A stretch of 33,169 nucleotides of DNA from Acidobacteriaceae bacterium (lineage in GTDB: Bacteria; Acidobacteriota; Terriglobia; Terriglobales; Acidobacteriaceae). The position numbers and the translations under genes are program-made. The DNA lies in NCBI GenBank assembly GCA_025449575.1, contig JANWJB010000164.1, positions 1 through 33,169 on the forward strand, read 5' to 3'. Shown here piece after piece: positions 17,724-26,263 of the stretch. The first letter of the stretch is position 1. The number at the start of each line of letters is the position of its first letter. Below the pieces are notes generated by a model that saw nothing but the letters and a program-made list of their open reading frames with translations, searched no databases and was not told the DNA's origin.

Positions 17724-19334
17724 CTAGCGCGCAGCCGCGCCGGTGGCCGCCATGTACTCCTCATAGGGCCCCTTGAAGTCTTCAATCGCCCCGTGTTCGA
17801 AGTGCCAGATGCGCGTGCCCACTTCATCGATCAAGTCCTGATCGTGGGTTACCAGCAGCACCGTGCCTTCATAGCGCTGCAGCGCGATATTCAGCGCATT
17901 GATCGTCTCCAGATCGAGGTGATTGGTCGGCTCGTCCAGCAGCAGCACGTTCGGCTTCTGCAGCATCAGCCGGCAGAAGATCAGCCGCGCGGCTTCTCCG
18001 CCGGAGAGGGCGTCGGTCATCTTCAATCCCTCCTCGCCGCTGAAGAGCATTTGTCCCAGCAGGCCGCGAATGTCTTCCTTGGCCGCCTTGGGATCGAAGC
18101 GGTGCAGCCACTCCGCCACCGTGATGCCGCGCTCAATCGAGCCGAGGTGATCCTGCGGGAAGTAGCCGATCTGCGCCTCATGCCCCCACTTGGCGCCGCC
18201 GCCGTCGATAGTGAAACCGGCCTCGGCATGCTCCGGCACATTGGCCAGCAGCGATTTCAGCAGGGTCGTCTTGCCGGCGCCGTTCCGCCCCATCAGGCAT
18301 ACCCGTTCGCCGCGCATCACCTCAGCGCTGAAATCACGGATTATCGGCGTGCCGTCATAACCCTTGGAGAGTTGCTCGAACGCCAAAATGTACTTGCCGG
18401 AAGGCCGCAACATATCGAAGCGGATATAAGGCCGCTGGATGTTGGAGCGTGCCAGCTCGGTGGTTTGCAGCCGCTCCACCTCCTTTTTGCGCGAGGTGAC
18501 CTGGCTGGACCGAGTGCCGGCGGAAAAGCGCGCGATGAACTCGTTCAACTGCGCGATCTTCTTCTCCCGCTGCGCATTCTCCGCCTCCAGCCGCGACCGG
18601 ACCTGGGTCTTGGCCAGCACCATGTCGTCGTAACCGCCGGGGTAGGTGATGATGGTCTGGTAGTCGATGTCGGCGATGTGCGTGCAAACGCTGTTTAGAA
18701 AGTGGCGGTCGTGCGAGATCACGATCAGCGCGCCTTCAAACTGCAGTAGGAAATGTTGCAGCCACTGTACCGAGTCCAGATCGAGCGAGTTGGTCGGCTC
18801 GTCCAGCAGCAGCGCCTGCGGCTTGCCGAAGAGCGCCTGCGCCAGCAGCACCCGCACCTTCTGGCCGCCTTGCAGCTCGCTCATCTTGCGCTCGTGAAAG
18901 TCGTCGGGGATGTCCAGGGCCTGCAGCAGTATCGCGGCGTCGCTCTCCGCCGTGTAGCCGTCTTCCTCTCCCACTATGCCTTCCAGCTCCCCCAGCCGCA
19001 TTCCGTCTTCATCGGTCAGCTCGGCTTTGGAGTAGATCGCGTCGCGCTCCTCCAGCGCCGCCCATAGCCCGCGGTTGCCCATCACGACGGTGTCGATCAC
19101 CCGGAGGGCGTCAAACGCATACTGGTCCTGGCGGAGCACGCCCAATTTCCGCGGCCGCACCACCACTCCCTTTTGCGGCTCCATCTCACCGGAGAGCAGT
19201 TGCATAAAGGTCGTCTTGCCGGCCCCGTTAGGCCCCGTCAGGCCATAACGCCGTCCGGCGATGAACTGGGTCGACACCTCGTCAAATAGAACTTTGGACC
19301 CGTAACGCATACTCACATTGCTGACAGAGATCAT
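17724..19334 (-). CDS. ybiT: ABC-F family ATPase, YbiT-like
   Basis: Two-domain ABC-F protein of 536 residues, a soluble ribosome-associated ATPase family. It matches E. coli YbiT in length and in many stretches: an N-terminal ISVSNVSMRYGSK opening, LGVLRQDQYAFDALRVIDTV, VISHDRHFLNSVCTHIADID, IARFSAGTRSSQVTSRKKEV and SNIQRPYIRF. First Walker A is GPNGAGKTT (34-42). The first signature is LQGGQK rather than LSGGQ, followed by ALLLDEPTNSLD. The second domain has GRNGAGKTT, LSGGEAARL and NVLLLDEPTNHLD. ATG at 19334 has AAAGG eight bases upstream. It lies 91 bases after feoB and before uup on the same strand. No sign of a resistance-type ABC-F was recognised. Confidence 0.9.
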   Translation of the reverse strand: MISVSNVSMRYGSKVLFDEVSTQFIAGRRYGLTGPNGAGKTTFMQLLSGEMEPQKGVVVRPRKLGVLRQDQYAFDALRVIDTVVMGNRGLWAALEERDAIYSKAELTDEDGMRLGELEGIVGEEDGYTAESDAAILLQALDIPDDFHERKMSELQGGQKVRVLLAQALFGKPQALLLDEPTNSLDLDSVQWLQHFLLQFEGALIVISHDRHFLNSVCTHIADIDYQTIITYPGGYDDMVLAKTQVRSRLEAENAQREKKIAQLNEFIARFSAGTRSSQVTSRKKEVERLQTTELARSNIQRPYIRFDMLRPSGKYILAFEQLSKGYDGTPIIRDFSAEVMRGERVCLMGRNGAGKTTLLKSLLANVPEHAEAGFTIDGGGAKWGHEAQIGYFPQDHLGSIERGITVAEWLHRFDPKAAKEDIRGLLGQMLFSGEEGLKMTDALSGGEAARLIFCRLMLQKPNVLLLDEPTNHLDLETINALNIALQRYEGTVLLVTHDQDLIDEVGTRIWHFEHGAIEDFKGPYEEYMAATGAAAR

Positions 19335-19425
19335 CGTCCAGCCTTTGCAGGTTGAGTTTCCACTCTCTTATTTTCGCAGAATCGTGGCGCTGTTTTTGCG
19401 CTTTACCGGCGACTTAGGTCGATTT

Positions 19426-21357
19426 TTAGTGAAGGTGCAGCAGAATCTGGTTGGTTCCCAGCGCCGCGATATAGGCCAGGCCGGTCATATAGAGAAACTG
19501 CGCCGCCGGCCATTTCCAGCTATTGGTCTCACGGCGCACTACGGCAAGCGTGGAAGTGCACTGCATGGCAAAGGCGAAGAAGACCACCAGCGCCATGGCG
19601 CCGCCCAAGGTGAGGTCGTGCCGCAGCGCCGCCTGCAGGCCCAGCGAATGGGTCGCCGGATCGGCTCCGTAGAGCGTGCCCAGCGTGCCCACGATCACCT
19701 CGCGCGCGACTACCGAGCTGAGCAGCCCGATCCCTATCTTCCAGTTGAAGCCCAGAGGCCGGATCGCCGGCTCGATGAAGTGGCCCAGCCGGCCAATCAC
19801 GCTGCCCGTCAAAGAAGCCATCTCTCCCGCATGGATGGGCACAATGCTCAGAAGCCAAAGCACAAACGTCACCGCCAGGATTACGGTTCCCGTCTGCTTC
19901 ACGAAGACTCCGCCGCGGTCCAGCAGGCGCAGCCCCATGGACCGGAAGGTGGGCCAGCGGTATTGCGGCAGCTCCAAAATGAAAGGCGCGGCGCTGGCCT
20001 TGAGCACGGAGGACTTCAGCAGACGCGCCGTCCCCAGAGCGGCCAAAAAGCCCAACAGGTAAAGTCCCAGCATTACCGCCGCGCGCATGCCGAACAAGTC
20101 GCCCAGAATATGCCGGTCAGGAATGAAGGCGGCGATCATCAGGGTGTAGATTGGCAGCCGCGCCGGACAAGTCATGAATGGGGCCACCAGAATGGTGGCC
20201 ATGCGGTCGCGCTTGTTCTCAATGGTGCGGGTGGCCATGATGGCCGGCACCGCGCAGGCGTATGCGGAGAGCAGAGGGATAAAGGCTTTGCCGTTTAGCC
20301 CGATCGAGCGCATTACCCGGTCGGCGATCAGCGCCGCTCGCGCCAGGTAGCCGGAGTCTTCGAGGATCCCAATCACCAGAAACAGCAGCAGGATCTGGGG
20401 CAGAAAAATCATCACCGCCTGCATGCCGTTCCACACCCCATCGCGCACCAGAACCTGCAGCCAGTGCGCGGGGAAGATGCCCGCCAGCGCCCCGCCCGCT
20501 TGGCTCAAAATCTTGTCCAGCCAATTGCTCAATGGCAGGCCGGCGGCGAACACTACCTGGAAGACGCCGATCACCACGCCGAGAAAGATCAGCGGACCCC
20601 CAACTTTGTGCAGCAGCACGGCGTCCAGCCGGCGCGTCCAGAGGGAGGAAAGCGGAGCCTTGTAGTTGGTGCGCGCGCTGACCCCATTGGCCCATTGGCG
20701 GCATGAAGCCACGTTCTGCAGCACCGGCAACTGCACCGGGGCGGCCAGCGCTTCCGGCGATCCGGAGAGCCGATTGACAAAGCGCGCAATGGCGTCCAGC
20801 CCATTGCCCTTGGTTGCGCAGATCATGGCCACCGGCGCTCCCAGTTCCCGCGCCAGCGCCAGCACATCGATCTTGCCTCCCTGCGCTTCCATCAGGTCGG
20901 CCATGTTCAACAGCACCAGCGTCGGCAGTCCCAGCGCGAGTACGGGAGCGGCCAGCATCAGTTGCCGGTTCAGGTGCAGCGCGTCCAGCACCAGCAGCAC
21001 CGCGTCGGGCGCCGGCGTCCCCGGCATGTTGCCGTGAAGCACGTCTACCGCTACCCGCGCATCTTCTGAGAATGTGTGCAGACTATGTATGCCCGGCAGG
21101 TCGATGAGCACCAGGTCGCCGCGGCCTACTCCGCCCATTCGCCCAAAGTGCTGTTCCACCGTGACGCCGGGATAGTTCGCTACCTTTTGCCGCAGTCCCG
21201 TGAGCCGGTTGAAGAGGGTCGATTTGCCGCAGTTCGGCGGACCCACCAGCGCTACTGTCGAGATCTTCGCCGCTGTCTGACCTGGTGTCTGGCCCCGCTT
21301 TCCCGAACGCGGAGGCGCCAGGGTTACGGTTCCGCCCGTATCGCAGCAGTCGCTCAT
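19426..21357 (-). CDS. feoB: Ferrous iron transport protein B
   Basis: Inner-membrane Fe(II) transporter with an N-terminal GTPase domain, 643 residues, at the short end of the family. G-protein motifs: G1 GPPNCGKS (39-46), G2 YPGVTVE, G3 DLPG (86-89), G4 NMAD (151-154). The membrane half has the two Gate-like regions, including SAYACAVPAIMATRTIENKR, APFMTCPARLPIYTLMIAAF and, near the C-terminus, FFAFAMQCTSTLAVVRRET. The start codon (MSDCCDTGG) overlaps the feoA stop as ATGA. The frame extends to 21579 only as a shadow of feoA. The short N-terminus carries a Cys pair (C4, C5). No feoC-like gene follows; ybiT comes 91 bases later. Confidence 0.96.
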   Translation of the reverse strand: MSDCCDTGGTVTLAPPRSGKRGQTPGQTAAKISTVALVGPPNCGKSTLFNRLTGLRQKVANYPGVTVEQHFGRMGGVGRGDLVLIDLPGIHSLHTFSEDARVAVDVLHGNMPGTPAPDAVLLVLDALHLNRQLMLAAPVLALGLPTLVLLNMADLMEAQGGKIDVLALARELGAPVAMICATKGNGLDAIARFVNRLSGSPEALAAPVQLPVLQNVASCRQWANGVSARTNYKAPLSSLWTRRLDAVLLHKVGGPLIFLGVVIGVFQVVFAAGLPLSNWLDKILSQAGGALAGIFPAHWLQVLVRDGVWNGMQAVMIFLPQILLLFLVIGILEDSGYLARAALIADRVMRSIGLNGKAFIPLLSAYACAVPAIMATRTIENKRDRMATILVAPFMTCPARLPIYTLMIAAFIPDRHILGDLFGMRAAVMLGLYLLGFLAALGTARLLKSSVLKASAAPFILELPQYRWPTFRSMGLRLLDRGGVFVKQTGTVILAVTFVLWLLSIVPIHAGEMASLTGSVIGRLGHFIEPAIRPLGFNWKIGIGLLSSVVAREVIVGTLGTLYGADPATHSLGLQAALRHDLTLGGAMALVVFFAFAMQCTSTLAVVRRETNSWKWPAAQFLYMTGLAYIAALGTNQILLHLH

Positions 21358-21626
21358 CGGAGCGCCTCGCGGTCCGCCTTGCAGACACTGGTCACGGCGA
21401 TAAATTGCGCCGTCTCCCGGCGCAGCGCAATCTCCGCGCCATCCACGCAGTAAACCGTCGGATCCCCCGCAGGGGCACGCCGCAACGCCAGCACCCGCGT
21501 CTCCGGCACAAAACCAAGGTGCAGCAGTTGTCCTTGAATTGCCTCCGGGAGGTCCAGCGCAGCCAGCGTCGCACAGCACCCAATGGGTAAATCGCTCAGC
21601 ACTTTCACGTGCAGGGTAGCCGCCAT
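21354..21626 (-). CDS. feoA: Ferrous iron transport protein A
   Basis: Small cytoplasmic SH3-like protein that works with FeoB in Fe(II) uptake, 90 residues. Typical elements are LSDLPIGCCATLAALDL, then QLLHLGFVPETRVLALRRAP and a final DGAEIALRRETAQFIAV strand pair. I chose ATG at 21626 (MAATLHVKVLSDLPIG), with GAGAGG ten bases upstream. The frame runs to 21791, but the added residues cover the promoter and do not resemble FeoA. Its stop overlaps the feoB start. A near-consensus promoter lies 64 bases upstream of the start. Confidence 0.93.
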   Translation of the reverse strand: MAATLHVKVLSDLPIGCCATLAALDLPEAIQGQLLHLGFVPETRVLALRRAPAGDPTVYCVDGAEIALRRETAQFIAVTSVCKADREALR

Positions 21627-21689
21627 TGGGAGTGCGCCTCTCGCTCCAGACGTTGGTGTTGGAATGCGGACCGTTAGGGTCGCCTTTTT

Positions 21690-21718
21690 ATTATGGGGCT
21701 GATCGAAAGCTGTGACAA
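21690..21718 (-). promoter_or_regulatory. Sigma70-type promoter for feoAB
   Basis: Read on the minus strand, TTGTCA (21718-21713) and CATAAT (21695-21690) are separated by exactly 17 bases. Each hexamer matches the sigma70 consensus at five of six positions. Transcription would start near 21683, giving a leader of about 57 bases before feoA. No clear Fur box was recognised over it, so iron control, although usual for feo genes, cannot be shown from sequence. Confidence 0.65.
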
Positions 21719-22238
21719 CTTGCCTCTGCCAAGACCTCGGTAGCCACCCCGGCCGAATTGAATTTGCCCAGCAAAGGAATAGAGAGCGCACGCCGCCTCA
21801 CAAGAAGTAAACCAGCTCATCGGAAGCAAATGAAAGCACGCGAACCGATTCTGTACACATCCCCCCAAATCGCCGGAACCACAGGTCAAGCAGGAGGCTT
21901 TTCGCACCCGCGATTGCCAAAATGGGAATGGAAGCTATAGCCGCTCTATCAATAGCTTGTATGGCAACCCTCATGTATCTCTTGAGGGCGCCGGTGCGGG
22001 GAGAACCCCGCCTGATACTCCACAATGCCTTGCGTCACCATCCCATTACTTACTCAAGCTCTGCCGCCATTCCGATCGAGTTCCCGCTCTTCCCGGCATA
22101 CAAAACCCGGTGCAAACCCGGAAACTCCGGCAAGGCTTCTTGTAGAACCATGCGAAAAGCGGTATACAGGCAGAGCGCGGGTTGACATGTGTCTTCCGCG
22201 GTATTCCTCCCCCAACATTTGCCGAGGAGAGTTTCCCT
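21719..22238. other. 520-base gene-free stretch upstream of the helix-turn-helix gene
   Basis: No convincing gene lies between the feoA promoter and 22239. Open plus-strand frames here lack ribosome binding sites at useful distances. One, from about 21922, begins with a possible membrane helix but then loses any protein character. Two adjacent hairpins occupy 21968-22011. A consensus -35-like TTGACA is at 22182-22187, about 50 bases before the next gene, but no good -10 follows at the right spacing. Further structure, including repeats of AAACCCGG near 22100-22120, is unexplained. Confidence 0.5.
21968..22011. other. Two adjacent perfect hairpins
   Basis: The first stem is CCCTCA (21968-21973) with TGAGGG (21983-21988) and a nine-base loop. 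The second is GCGGGG (21996-22001) with CCCCGC (22006-22011) closed by the tetraloop AGAA. Both are perfect and only seven bases apart, in the middle of an intergenic region. No T-run follows. They could be part of a structured leader or small RNA, or a terminator region isolating the two divergent units. I do not recognise a known riboswitch class. Confidence 0.4.
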
Positions 22239-22532
22239 ATGAGGACAGAGCCGCAGAAGGCTGAGATTCGCGAGGTGATGGACATCCGGCAGGCCTCGGA
22301 CTATTTAGGGATCAGCCCCGATACGCTTTATAAATACGCGTCAGAGGGTTTTATTCCTGCGTTCAAGCTGGGCAACCGCTGGCGCTTCAAGCGGTCTCGA
22401 TTAGATGAGTGGATGGACCTGCAATCCACGCCGGGCATGCAGCCCAGCCTCCGCCAACCCGACGTTGTACAGCCCAAGAAACCGCAATCCGTGCGGCCGC
22501 GGCAAAAGCGGACCATACGCGCCATACGCTAG
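22239..22532 (+). CDS. Small helix-turn-helix DNA-binding protein (excisionase/MerR-like fold)
   Basis: 97-residue protein. Residues 14-60 form a single winged helix-turn-helix of the kind found in excisionases and MerR-type N-termini: MDIRQASDYLGISPDTLYKY, then ASEGFIPAFKLGNRWRFKRS and RLDEWM. The turn GISPDTLYKY and the wing KLGNRWRF are intact. Residues 66-97 are a basic, Pro/Gln/Arg-rich tail with no predicted fold. ATG at 22239 is supported by GAGGAG nine bases upstream; an earlier in-frame start at 22182 lacks this. No integrase or phage gene is nearby, so a chromosomal transcription factor or nucoid-type role is more likely than excision. It is followed 44 bases later by the M24 peptidase gene. 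The target is unknown. Confidence 0.85.
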   Translation: MRTEPQKAEIREVMDIRQASDYLGISPDTLYKYASEGFIPAFKLGNRWRFKRSRLDEWMDLQSTPGMQPSLRQPDVVQPKKPQSVRPRQKRTIRAIR

Positions 22533-22576
22533 AGGAGCCGCCGGTAAGCTAGAGCGATTTCTCTTTGGAAGGCCTC

Positions 22577-23734
22577 ATGAGACATTCCCGTACCTCCACC
22601 GGAACCGAGCATAGCCAGCGTCTGCGCCGTTTGCGGCGCGCTATGCGCGAAGACGGCGTTGATGCGCTGCTGATTACGCATCTGCCGGACATTCGCTACC
22701 TCTGCGGATTTTCCGGCTCCAATGGCGCGCTAGCGCTCGCTGCGAAAGAGGCCATTCTGTTCACCGATGGCCGCTATACGGTACAGGCCGCCCAGGAGAC
22801 GCGCGCCGCGCGGGTGCGCATTGCGGCCAAATCGGCGCAGGGGGAAGCCTGCGCATGGCTGGCCGCTAGCGGCGCGGCGCATTGCGGCTTCGATGCCGCG
22901 CATACAACCGTCGCGGACCTCGACCTGTTTCGCCGTTCCGTGGTCCAGCCTCGGGGTGCCCAGGCTCGGGGTGTCCAGGCTCGGGGCCGCGCAGGCGGAG
23001 CGCGCTTTTTCCGCCCGCTCGGTGCGCCCTTGGTCCACAACCTGCGGATGATCAAAGATGCCGGCGAGCTCAAGCTGATCGAGCGGGCGGCTCATCTCGG
23101 CGTAAAGCTCTTTACCGATCTGCTGCCGCGCGTGCACCCCGGCATGCCGGAGAGCGAGTTGGCCGGCATGCTGGAACTTGCGGCGCGCATGCATGGAGCC
23201 GACGGCATGTCGTTTGACACCATCGTCGCCAGCGGTCCGCGCTCCTCCCTTCCTCACGGCCGCGCCACCTCGCGCCCGCTGCCTCGCCGCGGCTTCGTCA
23301 CCCTCGACTTCGGTGTTATTCTCAATGGTTATTGCTCCGACATGACTCGTACCTTCTTTCTGGGGAAAGCCACGCGGCGTGAGCGCTTCGCGTATGATGC
23401 TGTGCGGGAGGCGCAACGGGCGGCGGTTGACATTGTGCGGCCCGGCGTTTCCTGCGGCGAGGTTGATGAGGCTGCGCGCAGCGTGCTCCGCAAAGCCGGC
23501 TTAGCCGATTTTTTTACTCATTCCACCGGTCACGGCGTTGGCCTTGAGATTCATGAAGCGCCTCGCCTCGCTGCGGCCGAACAACAGCTCCTCGTTTCCG
23601 GAATGGTTATCACCATTGAACCGGGAGTCTATCTGCCCGGCCGCTTCGGAGTTCGCATCGAAGATATGGTAGCTGTCACCGGGGACGGAGCGCGCGTACT
23701 CACCCCTGCGCCTACAGCATGGACGGAACTCTAG
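22577..23734 (+). CDS. M24 family metallopeptidase, Xaa-Pro aminopeptidase/dipeptidase type
   Basis: Cytoplasmic peptidase of 385 residues expected to cleave peptides next to proline. An N-terminal creatinase-like domain (about 15-120) includes LLITHLPDIRYLCGFSGSN. The pita-bread catalytic domain begins near residue 155. All five metal ligands are visible: D244 in TLDFG, D255 in SDMTRTF, H319 in STGHGVGLEIHE, E348 in TIEPGVY and E362 in RIEDM. The substrate-site His in LPHGRAT is also present. The inter-domain linker holds three tandem five-residue repeats. I chose ATG at 22577 with GGAAGG upstream; a TTG at 22565 is possible. It lies before accB and accC, as in many bacterial genomes. PepP versus PepQ cannot be decided. 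Confidence 0.9.
   Translation: MRHSRTSTGTEHSQRLRRLRRAMREDGVDALLITHLPDIRYLCGFSGSNGALALAAKEAILFTDGRYTVQAAQETRAARVRIAAKSAQGEACAWLAASGAAHCGFDAAHTTVADLDLFRRSVVQPRGAQARGVQARGRAGGARFFRPLGAPLVHNLRMIKDAGELKLIERAAHLGVKLFTDLLPRVHPGMPESELAGMLELAARMHGADGMSFDTIVASGPRSSLPHGRATSRPLPRRGFVTLDFGVILNGYCSDMTRTFFLGKATRRERFAYDAVREAQRAAVDIVRPGVSCGEVDEAARSVLRKAGLADFFTHSTGHGVGLEIHEAPRLAAAEQQLLVSGMVITIEPGVYLPGRFGVRIEDMVAVTGDGARVLTPAPTAWTEL
22943..22987 (+). repeat. Three 15-base tandem repeats inside the M24 peptidase gene
   Basis: Units GTCCAGCCTCGGGGT, GCCCAGGCTCGGGGT and GTCCAGGCTCGGGGC follow one another without gap and keep the frame, encoding VQPRG, AQARG and VQARG (residues 123-137). Each unit differs from the others at only two or three positions. 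They fall in the linker between the two domains, where length change should be tolerated. Recent tandem duplication is the simplest explanation. Confidence 0.8.
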
Positions 23735-23809
23735 AGCCGTCCTGAAATGTCGGTTCGCCGGGAGTTCGACCGCCGGCCATCGCTCCGTCCGGGTCAATAT
23801 GAGAGAAAG

Positions 23810-24298
23810 ATGACGCCTGAAGAAAGCAAAGAACTGAGAGAGCTGGTTGAGTTTCTCAAAGAGAACAACATCGGCGAGTTTGAGTTGGAACGGGCCGACG
23901 TGAAGATTCGCATTCAGTTCGCCGCTCCGGCGGGCGACGCCGCTTCGGCGCACGATCTGGTTCGCCTCAGCAGTCTGCTCGCCGCCGGACAAGTCTCCGC
24001 CGCCGCGCCTCATGCCCCCGCGGACCCCTCGACTGCGCCGCCGCAGGAAGACGCAGATCTGCACATCGTCAAGTCGCCCATCGTCGGCACCTTTTATGAA
24101 TCGCCCTCCCCGGGAACCTCCGCTTTCGTCAAAATAGGGGACCGCGTGGAAGATGGCCAGGTGCTCTGCATCGTGGAAGCCATGAAGTTAATGAATGAAA
24201 TTGAATCGGACGCCGAGGGAGAAATCGTGAAGCGTCTGGTGAACAACGGCCAGCCGGTGGAGTACGGCCAGCCCCTCTTTGCGCTGCGCCGCAGTTGA
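23810..24298 (+). CDS. accB: Biotin carboxyl carrier protein of acetyl-CoA carboxylase
   Basis: Carries the biotin that shuttles CO2 in acetyl-CoA carboxylase, the first committed step of fatty acid synthesis. The protein has 162 residues. The N-terminal helix [20 protein letters not shown] (about 8-27) is followed by an Ala/Pro-rich flexible linker (about 60-80). The biotinyl domain runs from about 85 to 160, with [17 protein letters not shown], the protruding-thumb region and the biotinylation motif [10 protein letters not shown] (K126 modified). I chose ATG at 23810 ([12 protein letters not shown]), which has GAGAGAA just upstream. An ATG at 23747 would add 21 Arg-rich residues. accC starts four bases after its stop. 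Confidence 0.95.
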   Translation: MTPEESKELRELVEFLKENNIGEFELERADVKIRIQFAAPAGDAASAHDLVRLSSLLAAGQVSAAAPHAPADPSTAPPQEDADLHIVKSPIVGTFYESPSPGTSAFVKIGDRVEDGQVLCIVEAMKLMNEIESDAEGEIVKRLVNNGQPVEYGQPLFALRRS

Positions 24299-24302
24299 AT
24301 CT

Positions 24303-25682
24303 ATGTTTCGAAAAATTCTTATCGCTAATCGCGGAGAGATTGCGCTTCGCGTCATCTGTGCCTGCAAGGAACTGGGCATACGCACTGTTGCGATCTACAG
24401 CGAGGCCGACCGTCACTCCCTCCACGTCCGCTTTGCCGACGAGGCGATCTGCATCGGGCCTCCGCGTTCAACCGAAAGCTACCTGAATGTTCCCGCGGTG
24501 ATTTCGGCGGCGGAGATTGCCAACGTCGACGCCATCCACCCCGGCTATGGGCTGCTGAGTGAAAACGCCAACTTTGCCGAGGTCTGTCGCGCCTCCAACA
24601 TCAAGTTCATCGGACCGCCCCCGGAGGTCACTCGCCTGATGGGCGAGAAGGAAAAAGCGCGCCAGGCCATGCGCCGCGCCCGCGTGCCCATCCTGCCCGG
24701 CTCCGACGGCGTGCTGCAGAACGAGGACGACGCTCTGGAATGGGCGCGCACCATCGGTTTTCCCGTCATCCTGAAGGCCTCGGCCGGCGGCGGCGGCCGC
24801 GGCATGCGCGTGATCCGCTCCGCGGATGAACTGCCGGGGCTCTTCCAAGCCGCCCACACCGAGGCCGCCAATGCTTTCGGCAACGGCGACCTTTATATGG
24901 AGAAGTTCATCGAACAGCCCCGGCACATTGAATTCCAGGTTCTGGCCGATGAGCACGGAAATGTCACCTCGCTAGGGGAGCGCGAGTGCTCCATTCAGCG
25001 CCGTCACCAGAAGCTCATTGAGGAGGCTCCCTCGCTCCAGGTCACGCCCAAGCTGCGCGAGGAGATTGGAAAAACTCTCAAGCGCTGCCTCACCTCGATC
25101 GGTTATCAAAACGCCGGCACCGTGGAGTTCCTGATGGATGAAGAAGGCAAGCTCCACTTCATCGAGATGAATACTCGCATTCAGGTGGAGCACCCGGTCA
25201 CGGAAGCCGTCACCGGCCTGGACCTGGTGAAAGCGCAGCTCCGCATCGCCGACGGCGAGACGCTGGAGAGCATCGTGCCCGAGCCGCTGCCCATTGTGGG
25301 CCACTCCATCGAATGCCGCATCAATGCCGAGCATCCGGAGAAGTTCACTCCCTCCGCCGGCCGGATCACCGCCTTCAACGTTCCCGGCGGCCACGGCGTC
25401 CGCGTGGACACCGCCCAATACTCCGAGGGCATCGTTCCGCCCTATTATGATTCGCTCATTGCCAAGTTGATCGTCCACGGCAAGGACCGTGCCGAAGCGA
25501 TTGCCCGCATGGAGCGCGCTCTGGAGATGTTCGTGGTGGAGGGCATTCACACTACGATCCCTTTGCATCGCCGCATTCTCCAGGATCCGGAGTTCCGCAA
25601 CGGTAAATTCGATACCAAGTTCATGGAGCGCTTCTTCGAGAGGGAAAAGGCCCGGCGCGAAGAGCTTGCCGTTCACAACTAG
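24303..25682 (+). CDS. accC: Biotin carboxylase subunit of acetyl-CoA carboxylase
   Basis: ATP-dependent carboxylation of biotin on AccB, 459 residues, close to E. coli AccC. It opens with [18 protein letters not shown]. It contains the ATP-grasp glycine loop [11 protein letters not shown] (159-169), [19 protein letters not shown] (226-244) and the catalytic loop [14 protein letters not shown] (288-301), whose R292 matches the E. coli catalytic arginine. ATG at 24303 lies four bases after accB; an in-frame upstream start at 24279 would overlap accB. Carboxyltransferase genes accA and accD are not in the window, which is common. Confidence 0.97.
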   Translation: MFRKILIANRGEIALRVICACKELGIRTVAIYSEADRHSLHVRFADEAICIGPPRSTESYLNVPAVISAAEIANVDAIHPGYGLLSENANFAEVCRASNIKFIGPPPEVTRLMGEKEKARQAMRRARVPILPGSDGVLQNEDDALEWARTIGFPVILKASAGGGGRGMRVIRSADELPGLFQAAHTEAANAFGNGDLYMEKFIEQPRHIEFQVLADEHGNVTSLGERECSIQRRHQKLIEEAPSLQVTPKLREEIGKTLKRCLTSIGYQNAGTVEFLMDEEGKLHFIEMNTRIQVEHPVTEAVTGLDLVKAQLRIADGETLESIVPEPLPIVGHSIECRINAEHPEKFTPSAGRITAFNVPGGHGVRVDTAQYSEGIVPPYYDSLIAKLIVHGKDRAEAIARMERALEMFVVEGIHTTIPLHRRILQDPEFRNGKFDTKFMERFFEREKARREELAVHN

Positions 25683-25715
25683 AATCCGATTCGATAGAAA
25701 CTAAGGAGAAACGCC

Positions 25716-26252
25716 ATGCCCGCTCTGAGTCAGGATTTGCTCGCCGGCTTCGATGAAGAAATGTCCCACACCAGGCAATTGCTCGAATGCCTGCCGGAAG
25801 GAAATCTCGAATTTCGCCCGCATGAAAAATCAATGACGCTGGGGCAATTGGCCGGTCATGTGGCCTCCATCACGCGCTGGGGCGATTACGTGCTGCGCCA
25901 TGACTCCCGAAACCTCAAACCGGCCGATGGCCAGCAGCAGTTCCATCCTTATGCCGTTTCCAGCCGCGAAGAGGCTCTCGCCACTTTCGACAAACACGCG
26001 AAGGATGCGCGCGCGCTCATCGCTGCCGCCGGCGATGCTGAGCTGGAGGGCTCCTGGAGCCTGCTCATGGGCGAGAAGACTGTTTTCACCATGCCGCGTC
26101 ATCTTGCCCTGCGCACATGGTTCCTCAACCATCTCATTCATCACCGCGGACAGCTAAGCGTCTACTTGCGTCTTTTGAATATCCCCATCCCTGGCATGTA
26201 CGGCCCATCGGCGGATACTCAAGCGGCGATGAGAGCCAAGCTGGAATCCTAG
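25716..26252 (+). CDS. DinB-family four-helix protein, putative metal-dependent enzyme
   Basis: 178-residue soluble protein with the DinB/YfiT-like four-helix layout. The three histidines that bind a metal in this superfamily are present: H48 in LGQLAGHVASI, and H139 and H143 in LNHLIHHRGQLSVYLR. The HLIHHRGQLxxYLR stretch is diagnostic. Family members include thiol-dependent transferases and DNA-damage-inducible proteins of unclear role, so the exact reaction cannot be given. ATG at 25716 has AAGGAG seven bases upstream. It follows accC by 33 bases and precedes thiE by 11, so co-transcription is likely. It is not the DNA polymerase IV also called DinB. Confidence 0.85.
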   Translation: MPALSQDLLAGFDEEMSHTRQLLECLPEGNLEFRPHEKSMTLGQLAGHVASITRWGDYVLRHDSRNLKPADGQQQFHPYAVSSREEALATFDKHAKDARALIAAAGDAELEGSWSLLMGEKTVFTMPRHLALRTWFLNHLIHHRGQLSVYLRLLNIPIPGMYGPSADTQAAMRAKLES

Positions 26253-26263
26253 AGTCTAGCCTC

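Noticed and set aside
22085-22185. GCAAACC-GGAAACTCCGG stretch resembling a cyclic-di-GMP riboswitch core
   Set aside because: The conserved second half (GACGCAAAGC-type) and the closing stem are absent, so the likeness is only local.
21922-22185. Possible small membrane protein starting MGMEAIAALSIACMATLMYL
   Set aside because: No ribosome binding site at a usable distance (AGGAGG is 24 bases away), and the C-terminal part looks non-coding.
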